In this document: in pieces, positions 36,001 to 48,562 of the stretch
Numbering within the stretch: the first letter of the stretch is position 1
Layout of the letters: each line of letters starts with the position of its first letter
Origin: Xestospongia muta
Taxonomy: Eukaryota; Porifera; Demospongiae; Haplosclerida; Petrosiidae
DNA length: 64,000 nucleotides
NCBI GenBank assembly: GCA_963693285.1
Contig: OY848917.1
Coordinates: 19,387,745 to 19,451,744, forward strand
Reading direction: 5' to 3'
Notes under the pieces: model-generated
Databases searched by the model: none
The model's input: the letters and a program-made list of their open reading frames with translations, nothing else
What the model was told of the DNA's origin: nothing
Program-made: the position numbers and the translations under genes

Positions 36001-39000
36001 TGAAATATTTACTACCATATTATAGAATATTTCAGTCAGAACATCATCTACCTCCTGTAGATATTAAATGTCAATAAAGTAAATGAACAGATAGTGAACT
36101 AACAGTTTTCATATTAATGTTAAAAGGAAAGGTATCCACAAATAGTGTAGAGTTAATAGCTTCTAATATCTGTTCATTAGTACAGTTTGAGGTAGTGTCA
36201 TTCCCTTCCAAGTACCACCATTTAGTGTTATATATACCAGGTAGTATCCAAACATGATCAGCAGTAGTTAGCTTCAAATGGTATGCCTACACAAGTAAAT
36301 TATCCAAACTTTACATTCAATTTTCTTTTACTTGTAATAAAATAGAAATTGCTAAAATTATAAAATCAAATCATATTAAAATCACATAACATATAATAGT
36401 TAAAATGAATTTACATGTATTAACTTACAACACAAAAAACAGTTCTAGCATGTGACTCTCCAAAAATAGGTAAAAACACTCGAACATCATTTAACTAAAT
36501 GTACTGAAAATGGTAAATTGTAACATTAAATCACACACTTTTGCATCTTCCAAAACTTTTTCAGGCGATATTTTAAAAGAACCAAGATCAAATACTGTCA
36601 TGTTGCTGTTGTTACTTATCAATAAATTTGACAAATGTTCAGCTACCTATATTATAAAATGACAGAAATAATGGACTATGTACATGTATGGTTATGCCTA
36701 AACATCTGTAATTATCTAATAGTGCTTTAGATATAATGCTCAAACAATACATTTAATGACTAAGATAAGAGAAGAGTAATAATCAACCTTTCTACTTTTT
36801 TCTTGTGCCTATTTTTTTATTAGGTTTAAAACAATTTAGGTTTTATAATTTGACACCATGAATCTTACATTTAATTTTTTTGCCTTCTTTTCTCTTGTTT
36901 GTATATAGGTTATATATATACTCATAATTATTCTTTGTTAAAACATTATCTTGTTATATAGGAATATTAACTAGTAGCCATCATAACACTTACTACAATG
37001 TACTCTTTCTGTTACTATAACTCTTATATAGTACCATTTTTTCTTTCTATCCATATACCAAATTACAATTTTGAAGTGTGAACAGTGTTAACTAGAGGTC
37101 AATATCTACTTGTTTCCAAAGAAATGGTCATAAAAATAGGTCATTTCTGTTAACAAAAGACCACAAAGGTTAATTGTACATCTTTTGAGAGCCTATTGCT
37201 TTATAATTAGTTTGTAACTATTGAGTCATCTTGTTCTTCATTAGATGAAACTGATTGAGAAGGATATTCCAGGTGGTTCTTGGTGTAACTTGAGTATGAT
37301 GACATCATAATGAAGTGACACATAGATTGGTATTTACATAAAAAGAATAATTGGTACTGTTTATGACTTCTAATAACAGAAACTTGAGATTTTCCCAATT
37401 CACTCTATAATAAACTATGACAAGATGGCACAGGAATGTACCCTGAAAGTGACGTCTGCCTAATAATTATTATTATAGTGAGTAATAGCTTACTCTTTTA
37501 AATGAAATGGCCATTAAGAAACCAAATAATGCAAACATTGGGAATAATTAATTTATCAGAATTTATTTCATGATGCAAATTAGTTATAATCCTAAAAATG
37601 ATTTCTTCAAGAGATAATATGAAACTAAAAAATAAATTGGTTGATTCAACCATGTCACATGCTACATGCTGATGATTAAATGATACAAATTAATAAGATG
37701 ACAGACTATACAAGTGCATTAGAAGGAAATTGTTTATTCAACAGGATCTGCTGTTAAAGAAATGCTTTCAATATTTAGGCATAGATACAACCAAAATAAT
37801 GCTTGATTTCTATATTAATAAATCATAAATATTTTGTATAATTGTCTTACAAATACATAATGTACCCAATCTAATAAAACCCTATAAGTTAAACTTTACA
37901 CTCCATACAGTACTTATATTCAATATATCAATATTATTATTATTACTCACTGATACATGGTATTCATCATCTACTGAAAATATGCCCACTCTTTTCCAAT
38001 TAAACTGTTCTAACAAGTCTTGTCTCACTTTATTTAAAAAGTGATCATCAGGTACTGTAGTATAGAAATAAGGATATCTACTAGTGTCTTCAAGTGATGG
38101 ATCAGTCACTGAATAAGATATCTAATAAAATAAATATTTACTCATAATATAGATAGTGCTTATTTATGATGAGATCATTAATGCTTATAATCATCCTATA
38201 ATTGTTTTAAGATATATAACTTGAAGCTATCTTCATATATAAAACTGCCATGTGTGTTTAATGATAATAAGTATATAGTTGTTGTCACTTCTAATTCTTG
38301 TACATGAATACAAAAACTAAATTATTATAGCTACTCATAATAATAATTATTCAAAATAATTTTTACAACTGTATTCACGTCTGGAATACATCACATGAGA
38401 ATGGTTAAATAGCAATGTATCTTAACATGATAAAAAATAAACAAGAATAATGTCATTAATACATTAACATACCTGTATTATATTGAATCTTCCACACACA
38501 TAACCAATACTTTTGGCAACATTAGTGTCATAAGGACCAACAACTCCATGAATAGGATGTTGAGTATATCTGCTTACTAGTATCTGATATGGTTCAGTTA
38601 GACCCTATAGTAAGTTATGATCAAATCAAAACAATGAAACTTAAATCTATTATTGCTATTTAAATTGTTTATAAATAAAGCTACATTAGAAACTCAGCAA
38701 TTCCATAAAGTCGATCATTGTATTATAGCTAATTTCTTTTTTTCAAAATGTCGAACATTAATGATATTCACAGCTAACACTAGAACACATCACTGACATT
38801 CATAATTTCTTGTAACTAATTAAATGAATAAGAAGCTTTGACATAATTATTCACAACATTAAGGGTACATGGGGTTAACCACAAGCACTCAATCTTGGCA
38901 CTGTGTACAAAAACATACAAATTTTATGCGTGAACAATTGTGAGTCTGACTATCCCACAACAATCTATATATAATATATATACCTGTATTAGCTCACATA

Positions 39001-39103
39001 AGACCTAGGATTTAAATGATTCACATAACAACCGTCATGTAACTCTTACATCATACTATATATATATACCTATAATATATATATATATAATATTATATAT
39101 ATG

Positions 39104-39185
<82 letters not shown>

Positions 39186-39537
39186 CGTACATACATGCAA
39201 ACATACATACATATATATATATATATTATAATTATATATGTACATAATGTTATCTAACCTGTGTAAGATCATTAGTGAATACAGACAATAGTTCCAGTTT
39301 AAAACAGCTCAGTATATTAGGATCCTGGTTGATCTTGTCTATAGCTAACTCCACTGCACTTATAGTTAACATATCACACTCATTGAGATCTCTGCTTGAG
39401 TCTGGAGAACAAGGAAAGAACCCGAGGAAGCGAAGAGGATGTTTAACATCTTCTGAAGTACAGTTATACAGAACAGGTCCAGGAACACCGTTTTTTAAAA
39501 GACTCAGCAGTATACACAACAACAAATGCATCTTCAT
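33032..39537 (-). CDS. GABA-B-like class C GPCR, gene D (complete, 16 exons, 815 aa)
   Basis: Exons: 39537-39259, 38604-38473, 38121-37951, 36646-36539, 36494-36429, 36286-36104, 36054-35764, 35695-35629, 35582-35478, 35194-35041, 34789-34645, 34590-34483, 34414-34277, 33674-33345, 33292-33182, 33091-33032 (TGA). Starts MKMHLLLC with a signal peptide. Ectodomain and membrane domain follow gene C closely (exon 4 of 108 nt, exon 8 of 67 nt, exon 15 of 111 nt; TM7 ends ALYVPK). In the last exon a small net deletion relative to gene C (AACAAAACTTTAC for AACAAAAACATTAC) shifts the frame, so the tail ends at HQ, 17 residues earlier than in C. The receptor should still be functional, as the lost part lies beyond the coiled coil. 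Intron 3 carries a partly deleted palindromic element. Confidence 0.9.
36990..37520. repeat. Deleted foldback element in intron 3 of gene D
   Basis: The left arm is as in gene E (through GACCACAAAGGTTAATTGTAC and CCAGGTGGTTCTTGGTGTAAC). It passes at ~37322 straight into the outer part of the right arm (ATTGGTATTTACATAAAAAGAATAATTGG). The inner half of the right arm, present in E, is missing, leaving an asymmetric palindrome. Confidence 0.7.
39060..39240. repeat. (AC)n/(TA)n microsatellite in intron 1 of gene D
   Basis: An uninterrupted AC run of about 33 units (39105-39170) lies between TA-rich runs, ending about 20 bp before the exon 1 donor. The paralogous position in gene E has only about 16 AC units. 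Confidence 0.95.
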
Positions 39538-39680
39538 AAGATTCAACTAACCGGATATTAACCTTAACTAACTGGATATAAACGTTAACTAACAGGATGC
39601 AAATGGCTTCTGCTATTGATCCGCCCCCGAGCTGTGTCACCTTTATACAGCCTCTCCCTCTACTCGAGTCAGTATCAAGA
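39538..39680 (-). promoter_or_regulatory. Conserved leader block of gene D
   Basis: Three rather than two copies of the AACTAACCGGATATTAACC-type repeat precede the ATG, followed by CCCCCGAGCTGTGTCA and CCTCTCCCTCTACTC. It probably holds the 5' UTR and core promoter; the role is inferred from position and conservation. Confidence 0.5.
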
Positions 39681-41345
39681 AGGATAGGTTACCAGTAACC
39701 ATGGGAAAAGACAAAGAAGTATTCCCCAACTTGTGTGTGTTGGTATGAAAATTGCATATGTGCAATCAAAAATGGTGTTCACTTGTACTGACATCAGTAA
39801 ATAATAATAAAATTTATTTTCCCACACACACTCACACACATATATAATTTTACATCAGTATCTGTGGGGTATTCTTTTTCCGACTAAATCTGTCTAACTA
39901 GTATAGCTGTGATGTAAACAAGCCTGAAGCTTAAATGTCACATCACATTGTATACAGTATGAAGTATCTGATAAAGTGGTATCACTGCAGAACATTTATT
40001 ATATTAGTAAGGGTCTTTGTGATTGGAAAATTTTACCGTTCATAAAATTTAATTTTGCATTCTGTAGTATAATGTCACTTATACTAATTTTATGATTTTC
40101 CTCTAACTATATAATACTATATATAATGTATATCATGCAACTGCACTAAGTTATATTTCCCAGTATGTTATAACATTACAATAGTAATGGACAGTAACTT
40201 GATATATTTGTACATTGACCAATTCTGTACAAATTACTTGATTAATTAGTTATATCACCATTATTTTTACTGGCCCTTAAATTAACATTGTATTTGAGAT
40301 AGAAATTTTGATCCTGCATTATATATTATGTGTAACATTAGATACATCAGTCCTTTGATCTTATATAAGGTTCATTTGACAGTGCTTATTAATACTAAAT
40401 ACTAAATAGATAATTATGTAATTAACTTTACTTGTGGTCAATTAAGTACATTTTCTCTATACTTCAACTATATATATAAACTACAGCCAAATATATATGT
40501 ATAAAACAAACTTTGAAACGTAGTTATTCTATAATAGAGAAATATTTTTAAAACATAATCTTAATTACTAAGACATAGAACAGCTATACTTACATACAAT
40601 CTTAGCTACATTCACACTGAACAGAAATTCACTTAATCCGTGGTTAATTTGACTTACAGAGAGGAGCTTTTAAACAATGGCACTAAATTAATAGATATAT
40701 TAAAGCAAAATCATAAATAGTGATTTTGTTCTAATAAATAAAATTCATGAACAATTTTATAATGATTTTCCAACAAATTGACATGGATATGGCTCAATGT
40801 AAACTGAATATTTAGAATTTTCCCTGTATGTGGTGAAACATGCCTTAAAGGTTCCCCAATACCTATATTTTTAAGATTATAATTCCAGTTCATCCATCAA
40901 CTGATATTATAGAGTTCATCAATAGACATCATAGACATTGTGATTTGATTGAAGGGAGACAAACCGTTGATGGAATATAAAACATATTATGAAATTTCTG
41001 GACTATTATTACAGTAGGTGGAGGGGGTGGGTTTGTCATATCTATATCTGAGCTTAATAATTCCAAGTACAAATGTATTTTTGTACACAAAGACCAAACC
41101 ATTTACATAAAAAAAGTAATCCATATAAGTCAAAGATAAAGAAATAAATGTAACATGTGAAACGTATGTTACTATTGTTACTGGGATTGAAGCCCAAACG
41201 TTTTTGAGATAGTAATAATGTGAGGCTTAAATTATATAACATTTTGAATTGTGTAATTTTCAAGGTTCTGTGTAGTATAATAGGAAATAATATTGCATAT
41301 ATGCAAAATACACATCCTCCTGTCATCAGTGATCAAACTAAATAA
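39681..41345. other. Intergenic block between genes D and E
   Basis: Nearly identical to 48562-50233 between E and F (offset ~8,888 bp). Two short minus-strand ORFs (40893-40711, 41326-41054) are identical in both copies but match nothing recognisable and simply reflect the recent duplication. No gene is called. Confidence 0.7.
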
Positions 41346-44300
41346 TTAATAGTTAGTACCAGTAATATCTAGTGATGAAACTATATTTTTATTATCTGTA
41401 TTATCAGAAAGTATAGCCAAGGTTGTCTCAATCTATAAAATAAAATAAAATAAAATATCATGAGAAAATTACTTATTTAAGTTCTTATCTTAAATCTGTG
41501 TGTAATAAAAACCTCACTTTCAATATTGATGACTTCAGTTGGATTATTTCATCACATTTTTGTAAGTATGTTTCCTGTGTACATAATACTATCTGTCCAC
41601 ATGATGTTGTTTCTTCAGCTTTCTTGTCTCTTACCATTTCTATAAACTAAAAGTGAAATTATGTAATATTTTATGTGACTATCTCATTATACCTTTGGCA
41701 AGTTCAAACCAACTAGTAAAACTGTAGCAGTCAAAGCCACAGGGCATGCAATGAAGAAAATTCTATATTCAAGACTTATTGATGAAGTACCAAAAACATT
41801 TATAATGAATGAAAACACAAGAAGAAGTAATATGAGCATCACAATTATCAAACTAGACTGTTCTCCCTCTCTCTTGAAGTACAAAATGATTTTGCGCTTG
41901 TTCTTTGCCAATACTAATATTATAATGAACAATAATACTATATATGATTCTATTGCAAGAAACCATAAGCTCCTCAATTGATTTGTACAATAATATTCAA
42001 TCTTCCTTGAGTCCTGGACATTCTACAAGCAACAAGTAAGACAAATATTTAAGTAATAAAACTCACTGCATCTGGACAACCATCTTCAGTATAAAAAGAT
42101 TCAGCATAAAATGGTCTATAAGTCAACTTTGTGATAATAACTATGATCACAGGAGATGTAATAATGATTATTGCTAACAACAACATTCGGTCTGAGAGAT
42201 ATTTCTACAGAAGACAAAAATAAATGTAATAATTATTATTAATATCACATGAGTTTACAAATAATAACAATGAGCAATTTCATCAGTTCTATTCTTACCC
42301 TGTTTTTATTTCTGGAATTATGAAAAATGCGATATAATCGCCAATTTTTTACCAGCATTGTAGAAAAAAACAATGAAAGAGATACATACCATATGGTATA
42401 AGCTACCTGCATGGAATGCAAACAATTTTTAAACAATAGAACAACATTTAGTGTGTAATCCTTACATCACAAAGAGGACCTATAGACATTATGTAATGTC
42501 CTTTGACTCCTAAATAGTAAAATACTAGTATAAGCAAGCCATTTATATACATCCCACAACATGATGAGTTAAGAATAACATTAAATTTTGGAGAGGTAGC
42601 TTTGATATGCCTGCAGATATAAATAAATAAATCTAATATCTTATTGCTTCGTAAATTAACTAACTTATTCTCTCTCCATATTAATATAATAATTAACAGA
42701 ACAAGACTAACAATAATACCAACAATACACCATATAGCCAATATGACCACTGTCACCACAAAACCAGTTGTTACAAATGAACAAGTGTAAGGGCTACCAT
42801 CAGTAGGTAAATATCCACCTAGATAGAATGGAATAATATATGCATGAATTATGCTAATAACAATGGAGTAATTAATAGAGTGATAGGTTTATGATTAAAA
42901 TGATACAAATAAATTTAAGTTCAAAAAATAATAAAGAAATTTTAAAGCTCTTGGAGCAAATCTAATAATAAATAATTAGCTATGCTTAGTGCATACCTAG
43001 AATACAAGCAGGGTATTGTTGACATAAATAATTTAAGAAAACATTAAGGAACTTTAAAAGAACATACCAAACTGTACAAGTAAATAAATTTCTAAAATGA
43101 CTCGTTACTTGTAGGGATGGTAGTCTTAAACAAGCCCAAAGTATTAATAGCAGTATGGACATCCCCACTTAATAGATATGAACGTTGACCTTCCTTTATT
43201 TTCATGATATTTGTTTTATTTTATTTTATTACGTCATCAATATATAATAGGTAAATTATCTAGATCATAATTAATTGTTGCAATACACTTGAATGGTGAG
43301 GCAAACTATTACTACATTTAGTTACTTTTTAAAATTTTGATTTGTTTGTTTACATGTAATCAAGCCAGAAATAGCTAATTCAACTGATGAAATGGTTGTT
43401 CAAGAAGGAACAGGACTTTAGAACAGGACTCTTGGTAGAATAGAATGTTGACCTCCCTTTATTTTTATGATATTTGTTTTATTTTATTTTATTACGTCAT
43501 CAATATATAATTACAACACATAATTTTATAACAAACAAAACAATAAAGGCTACATGCAAAGTCTGTGAGATCACTACTTTTATTTGTTAAAGCACTCAAT
43601 CTAAAAATGGATACTTTATCATATGTTTATGTACAAAATGAAGTTTAAACACCTTATAAAATTTGATTTGTCTAAGAGACAAACATAATAAGAACATTCC
43701 CTGCATAGTTAACATAGGACGTATACTACTGCATGGTTACATATACATAGGAAGTAAATAGCATGGTACATAGATATGAATTATACCACAAAGTATGTAG
43801 GAATTGCTACATAGTAAGATGGGAAATATATACATATAATATAGGAATTACTGCATAGTTAACATAGGAAGTATACTGCATGGTTACATACATAGGAAGT
43901 ATATAGCATGGTTACAGATATGAATTATACCACATAGTATATAGGAAATGCTGCATAGTGAGATAGGAAGTATATACATACATATTAACTACTGCATAAT
44001 ATATAGGAAGTACTGCATAGTTATATTTTGCACTGTATTATGAGTAGCTATAAATTTTATGATTACAACAAACCTTTCCATAAAACATTACAGCAGTGAC
44101 TGCTGTTTCTACAAATATTGTAGACTATTCCAGACTCTTGGAATAATTGGAAACTTTCCAAAATACATTCTTTCTTTCCTTTAACAAAAATATTTTTACA
44201 ATGCTAAAAATGAACATTTTACCAGTCAATTGTGTTATTAAGCCTTGACTAAAATTAACTCTGCTATCAGAATTAAGAAATGTTTTCAAACCCTATAATG

Positions 44301-47300
44301 TAAAGAGAGTAAATTATTGTCAAATAAAAATAAATGATAAAAGTCAGACTATAAAGACTTTAGTACTTACTGCAAGTCCATTATAAGGACTAACTGAATT
44401 CTCTAGACTATCTTGAAGAATTTGACCAAGATGTGGATGATACAGTGGATTATCAATAACTGAGAAGATATCATCATTCAAAAATTCATTCTCAATTTTA
44501 GTAAGACTAGCATTCCATGTCAGAGCTAAAGCAGTAGTAGCATCATATGCATTTAATAACTTAGAATGAATAATAAGAGATGAATACTCCTCCATTGTCA
44601 TATTAGGTGAGATATTTACTACCACATTATAGAATATTTCAGTCAGAACATCATCTACCTCCTGTAGATATTAAATGTCAATAAAGTAAATGAACAGATA
44701 GTGAACTAACAGTTTTCATATTAATGTTAAAAGGAAAGGTATCCACAAATAGTGTAGAGTTAATAGCTTCTAATATCTGTTCATTAGTACAGTTTGAGGT
44801 AGTGTCATTCTCTTCCAAGTACCACCATTTAGTGTTATATATACCAGGTAGTATCCAAACATGATCAGCAGTGGTTAGCTTCAGATGGTACGCCTACACA
44901 AGTAAATTATCCTAACCTTATATTCAATTTTCTATTACTTGTAATAAAATAGAAATTGCTAAAATTATAAAATCAAATCATATTAAAATCACATAGCATA
45001 TAATAGTTAGACATAATTTTACATGTATTAACTTACAACACAAAAAACAGTTCTAGCATGTGACTCTCCAATAATAGGTAAAAACACTCGAACATCATTT
45101 AACTAAATGTACTGAAAATGGTAAATTGTAACAATAAATCACACACTTTTGCATCTTCCAAAACTTCTTCAGGTAATATATTAAAAGAACCAAGATCAAA
45201 TACTGTCATGTTGCTGTTGTTACTTATCAATAAACTTGACAAACGTTCAGCTACCTATATTATATAATGGCAGAAATAATGGACTATGTACATGTATGGT
45301 TATGCCTAAACATCCGTAATTATCTAATGGTGCTTTAGATATAATGCTCAAACAATACATTTAATGACTAAGATAAGAGAAGAGTAATAATCAACCTTTC
45401 TACTTTTTTCCTCGTGCCTATTTTTTTTATTAGGTTTAAAACAATTTAGGCTTTACAATTTGACAGCATGAATCTTACATTTTAATTTTTTGCATTCTTT
45501 TCTCTTGTTTGTATATAGGTTATATATATATTCATAATTATTCTTTGTTAAAACATTACCTTGTTATATAGGAATATTAACTAGTAGCCATCATAACACT
45601 TACTACAATGTACTCTTTCTGTTACTATAACTCTTATATAGTACCATTTTTTCTTTCTATCCATATACCAAATTACAATTTTGAAGTGTGAACAGTGTTA
45701 ACTAGAGTTCAAATATCTACTTGTTTTCAGAAAAAATAGGTCATTTCTGTCAACAAAAGACCACAAAGGTTAATTGTACATCTTTTTATAATTAGTTTGT
45801 AACTATTGAGTCATCTTGTTCTTCATTAAATGAAACTGATTGAGAAGGATATTCCAGGTGGTTCTTGGTGTAACATGACTATGATGACATCATAATGAAA
45901 TGACACATAGTGATGTCATCATAGAACATGTTGTTACATCATCAGTCAAGTTACACCAAGAATCACCCAATATTCCTGATGCTGTAATAAATAATATCAT
46001 TGTAGCTTATCTCTGCACTAATAAAAAAGAGTTTATAATGTACCGCTATCATGAAAAATAGATGATTCACTAGTTAAAACGTTAATCATCAACCAATAGT
46101 CTCTCAGAAGATACTATACAACTAACCTTTGTGGTCTGTTATTAACAGAAACAACATGTTTTTGTGACCGCAAACATAGGTGCTTGAACAGTTGAAACTT
46201 GTTGTGTACTTCAAAATTTCGATTGGTATTTACATAAAAAGAATAATTGGTACTATTTATGACTTCTAATAACAGAAACGTGAGATTTTCCCAATTCACG
46301 TTATAATAAACTACGACAAGATGGCACAGGAATGTACCCTGAAAGTGACGTCTGCTTAATAATTATTATTATAGTGAGTAATAGCTTACTCCTTTAAATG
46401 AAATGGCCATTAAAAAACCAAATAGTGCAAACATTGGGAATAATTAATTTATCAGAATTTATTTCTTGATGCAAATTAGTTATAATCCTAAAAATGATTT
46501 CTTCAAGAGATAATATGAAACTAAAAAATAAATTGGTTGATTCAACCATGTCACATGCTACATGCTAATGATTAAATGATGCTAATTAATAAGATGACAG
46601 ACTATACATGTCCATTAGAAGGAAATTGTTTATTCAACAGCTAGCATCTGCTGTTAAAGAAATGCTTCAATATTTAGGCATAGATACAACCAAAATAATG
46701 CTTGATTTCTATATTAATAAATCATAAATATTTTGTATAATTGTCTTACAAATACATAATGTACCCAATCTAATAAAACCCTATAAGTTAAACTTTACAC
46801 TCCATACAGTACTTATATTCAATATATCAATATTATTATTAATACTCACTGATACATGGTATTCATCATCTACTGAAAATATGCCCACTCTTTTCCAACC
46901 AAAGTGTTTTAACAAGTCTTGTCTCACTTTATTTATAAAGTGATCATCAGGTACTGTAGTATAGAAATAAGGATATCTACTGGTGTCTTCAAGTGATGGA
47001 TCAGTCACTGAATAAGATATCTAATAAAATAAATATTTACTCATAATATAGATAGTGCTTATTTATGATGAGATCACTAATACTTAATTTAAATCATCCT
47101 ATAATTGTTTTAAGTTATATAATTTGAAGCTATCAGGTTATTTATAGCACTATATCTTCATATATAAAACTGCCATGTATGTTTAATGATAATAAGTATA
47201 TAGTTGTTGTCACTTCTAATTCTTGTACATGAATACAAAAACTAAATTATTATAGCTACTCGTAATAATAATTATTCAAAATAATTTTTACAACTGCATT

Positions 47301-47981
47301 CATGTGTGGAATACATCACATGAGAATGGTTAAATAGCAATGTATCTTAACATGATAAAAAATAAACAAGAATAATATTATTAATACATTAACATACCTG
47401 TATTATATTGAATCTTCCACATACATAACCAATATTTTTGGCAACATTAGTGTCATAAGGACCAACAACTCCATGAATAGGATGTTGAGTATATCTGCTT
47501 ACTAGTATCTGATATGGTTCAGTTAGATCCTATAGTAAGTTATGATCAAATCAAAACAATGAAACTTAAGTCTATTACTGCTATTTAAATTGTTTATAAA
47601 TAAAGCTACATTAGAAACTCAGCAATTCCATAAAGTCGATCATTGTATTATAGCTAATTTCTTTTTTCAAAATGTCGAACATTAATGATATTCACAGCTA
47701 ACACTAGAACACATCACTGACATTCATAATTACTTGTAACTAATTAAATAATAAGAAGCTTTGACATAATTATTCACAACATTAAGGGTACATGGGGTTA
47801 ACCACAAGCACTCATTCTTGGCACTGTGTACAAAAACATACAATCTATATATAATATATACCTGTATTAGCTCACATAAGACCTAGCTTTAAATGATTCA
47901 TATAAACAACCGTCATGTAACTCTTACATCATACTATATATATATACCTATAATATATATATATATAATATTATATATATG

Positions 47982-48019
<38 letters not shown>

Positions 48020-48026
48020 TATATAC

Positions 48027-48069
<43 letters not shown>

Positions 48070-48417
48070 CATACATGCAAACATACATACATATATATAT
48101 ATATATTATAATTATATATATACATAATGTTATCTAACCTGTGTAAGATCATTAGTGAATACAGACAATAGTTCCAGTTTAAAACAGCTCAGTATATTGG
48201 GATCCTGGTTGATCTTGTCTATAGCTAACTCCACTGCACTTATAGTTAACATATCACACTCATTGAGATCTCTGCTTGAGTCTGGAGAACAAGGAAAGAA
48301 TCCGAGGAAGCGAAGAGGATGTTTAACATCTTCTGAAGTACAGTTATACAGAACAGGTCCAGGAACACCGTTTTTTAAAAGACTCAGCAGTATACACAAC
48401 AACAAATGCATCTTCAT
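41346..48417 (-). CDS. GABA-B-like class C GPCR, gene E (complete, 16 exons, 831 aa; chimeric)
   Basis: Exons: 48417-48139, 47529-47398, 47020-46850, 45254-45147, 45102-45037, 44893-44711, 44661-44371, 44292-44223, 44178-44074, 42818-42665, 42610-42466, 42406-42299, 42204-42067, 42022-41693, 41646-41518, 41432-41346 (TAA). Starts MKMHLLLC; exon 1 protein is identical to that of D. The 5' half is D-type (exon 4 of 108 nt, IGESHARTVFCV, long intron 3 with palindrome). From intron 7 on it is B/F-type (exon 8 of 70 nt with QGLITQLT, exon 9 with RNSSHCCN, TM7 ending LNLPK, exon 15 of 129 nt with MVRDKKAEE-like start). The reading frame is fully open. It is best explained as the product of unequal crossing-over that joined a D-like front to an F-like back; it probably combines one ligand-binding type with the other's signalling domain. 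Confidence 0.9.
43690..44010. repeat. Degenerate minisatellite in intron 9 of gene E
   Basis: Repeated CATAGGAAGTATA and CTGCATGGTTACATA motifs alternate with ATGAATTATACCACA. The same array is in F at 52520-52830. Just upstream, a ~260 bp direct duplication (43190-43250 versus 43455-43510, sharing TTTATTACGTCATCAATATA) is found in E but not in F. Confidence 0.75.
45595..46400. repeat. Palindromic foldback element in intron 3 of gene E
   Basis: Arms of about 390 bp meet near 45907. Close to the centre, GGTGGTTCTTGGTGTAAC is mirrored by GTTACACCAAGAATCACC, and ATGATGACATCA by TGATGTCATCAT. Outer pairs include GACCACAAAGGTTA with TAACCTTTGTGGTC and GTACCATTTTTTCTTT with AAAAGAATAATTGGTAC. No ORF. 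This is the most complete copy among the three introns. Confidence 0.75.
47935..48122. repeat. (AC)n/(TA)n microsatellite in intron 1 of gene E
   Basis: Mixed TA, about 16 AC units (47985-48016), then TACA and TATA runs. It is paralogous to 39060-39240 but with a shorter AC tract and an expanded second TA tract. Confidence 0.95.
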
Positions 48418-48562
48418 AAGGTTCAACTAACCGGATATTAACCTTAACTAACTGGATATAAACGTTAACTAACAGGATGCAAATGGCTTCTGCCATTGAC
48501 CTGCCCCCGAGCCGTGTCACCTTTAACTATAACAGCCTCTCCCTCTACTCGAGTCAGTATCA
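48418..48562 (-). promoter_or_regulatory. Conserved leader block of gene E
   Basis: Three CTAACCGGATAT-type direct repeats, then CCCCGAGCCGTGTCA and CCTCTCCCTCTACTC, almost identical to the block of gene D. Confidence 0.5.

Noticed and set aside
39105..39170. AC tract as a regulatory Z-DNA element
   Set aside because: Length differs twofold between otherwise near-identical copies, which fits ordinary microsatellite slippage; no positive evidence for function.
40711..41326. Two short ORFs (60 and 90 codons) identical at 49599-50214
   Set aside because: Identity reflects the recent ~8.9 kb duplication, not selection; no domain, and similar spacer upstream of gene A does not preserve them.
47893..48152. 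ORFs on both strands made of IYIYT/HTHTHT repeats
   Set aside because: Translations of the TA/AC microsatellite in intron 1 of gene E.
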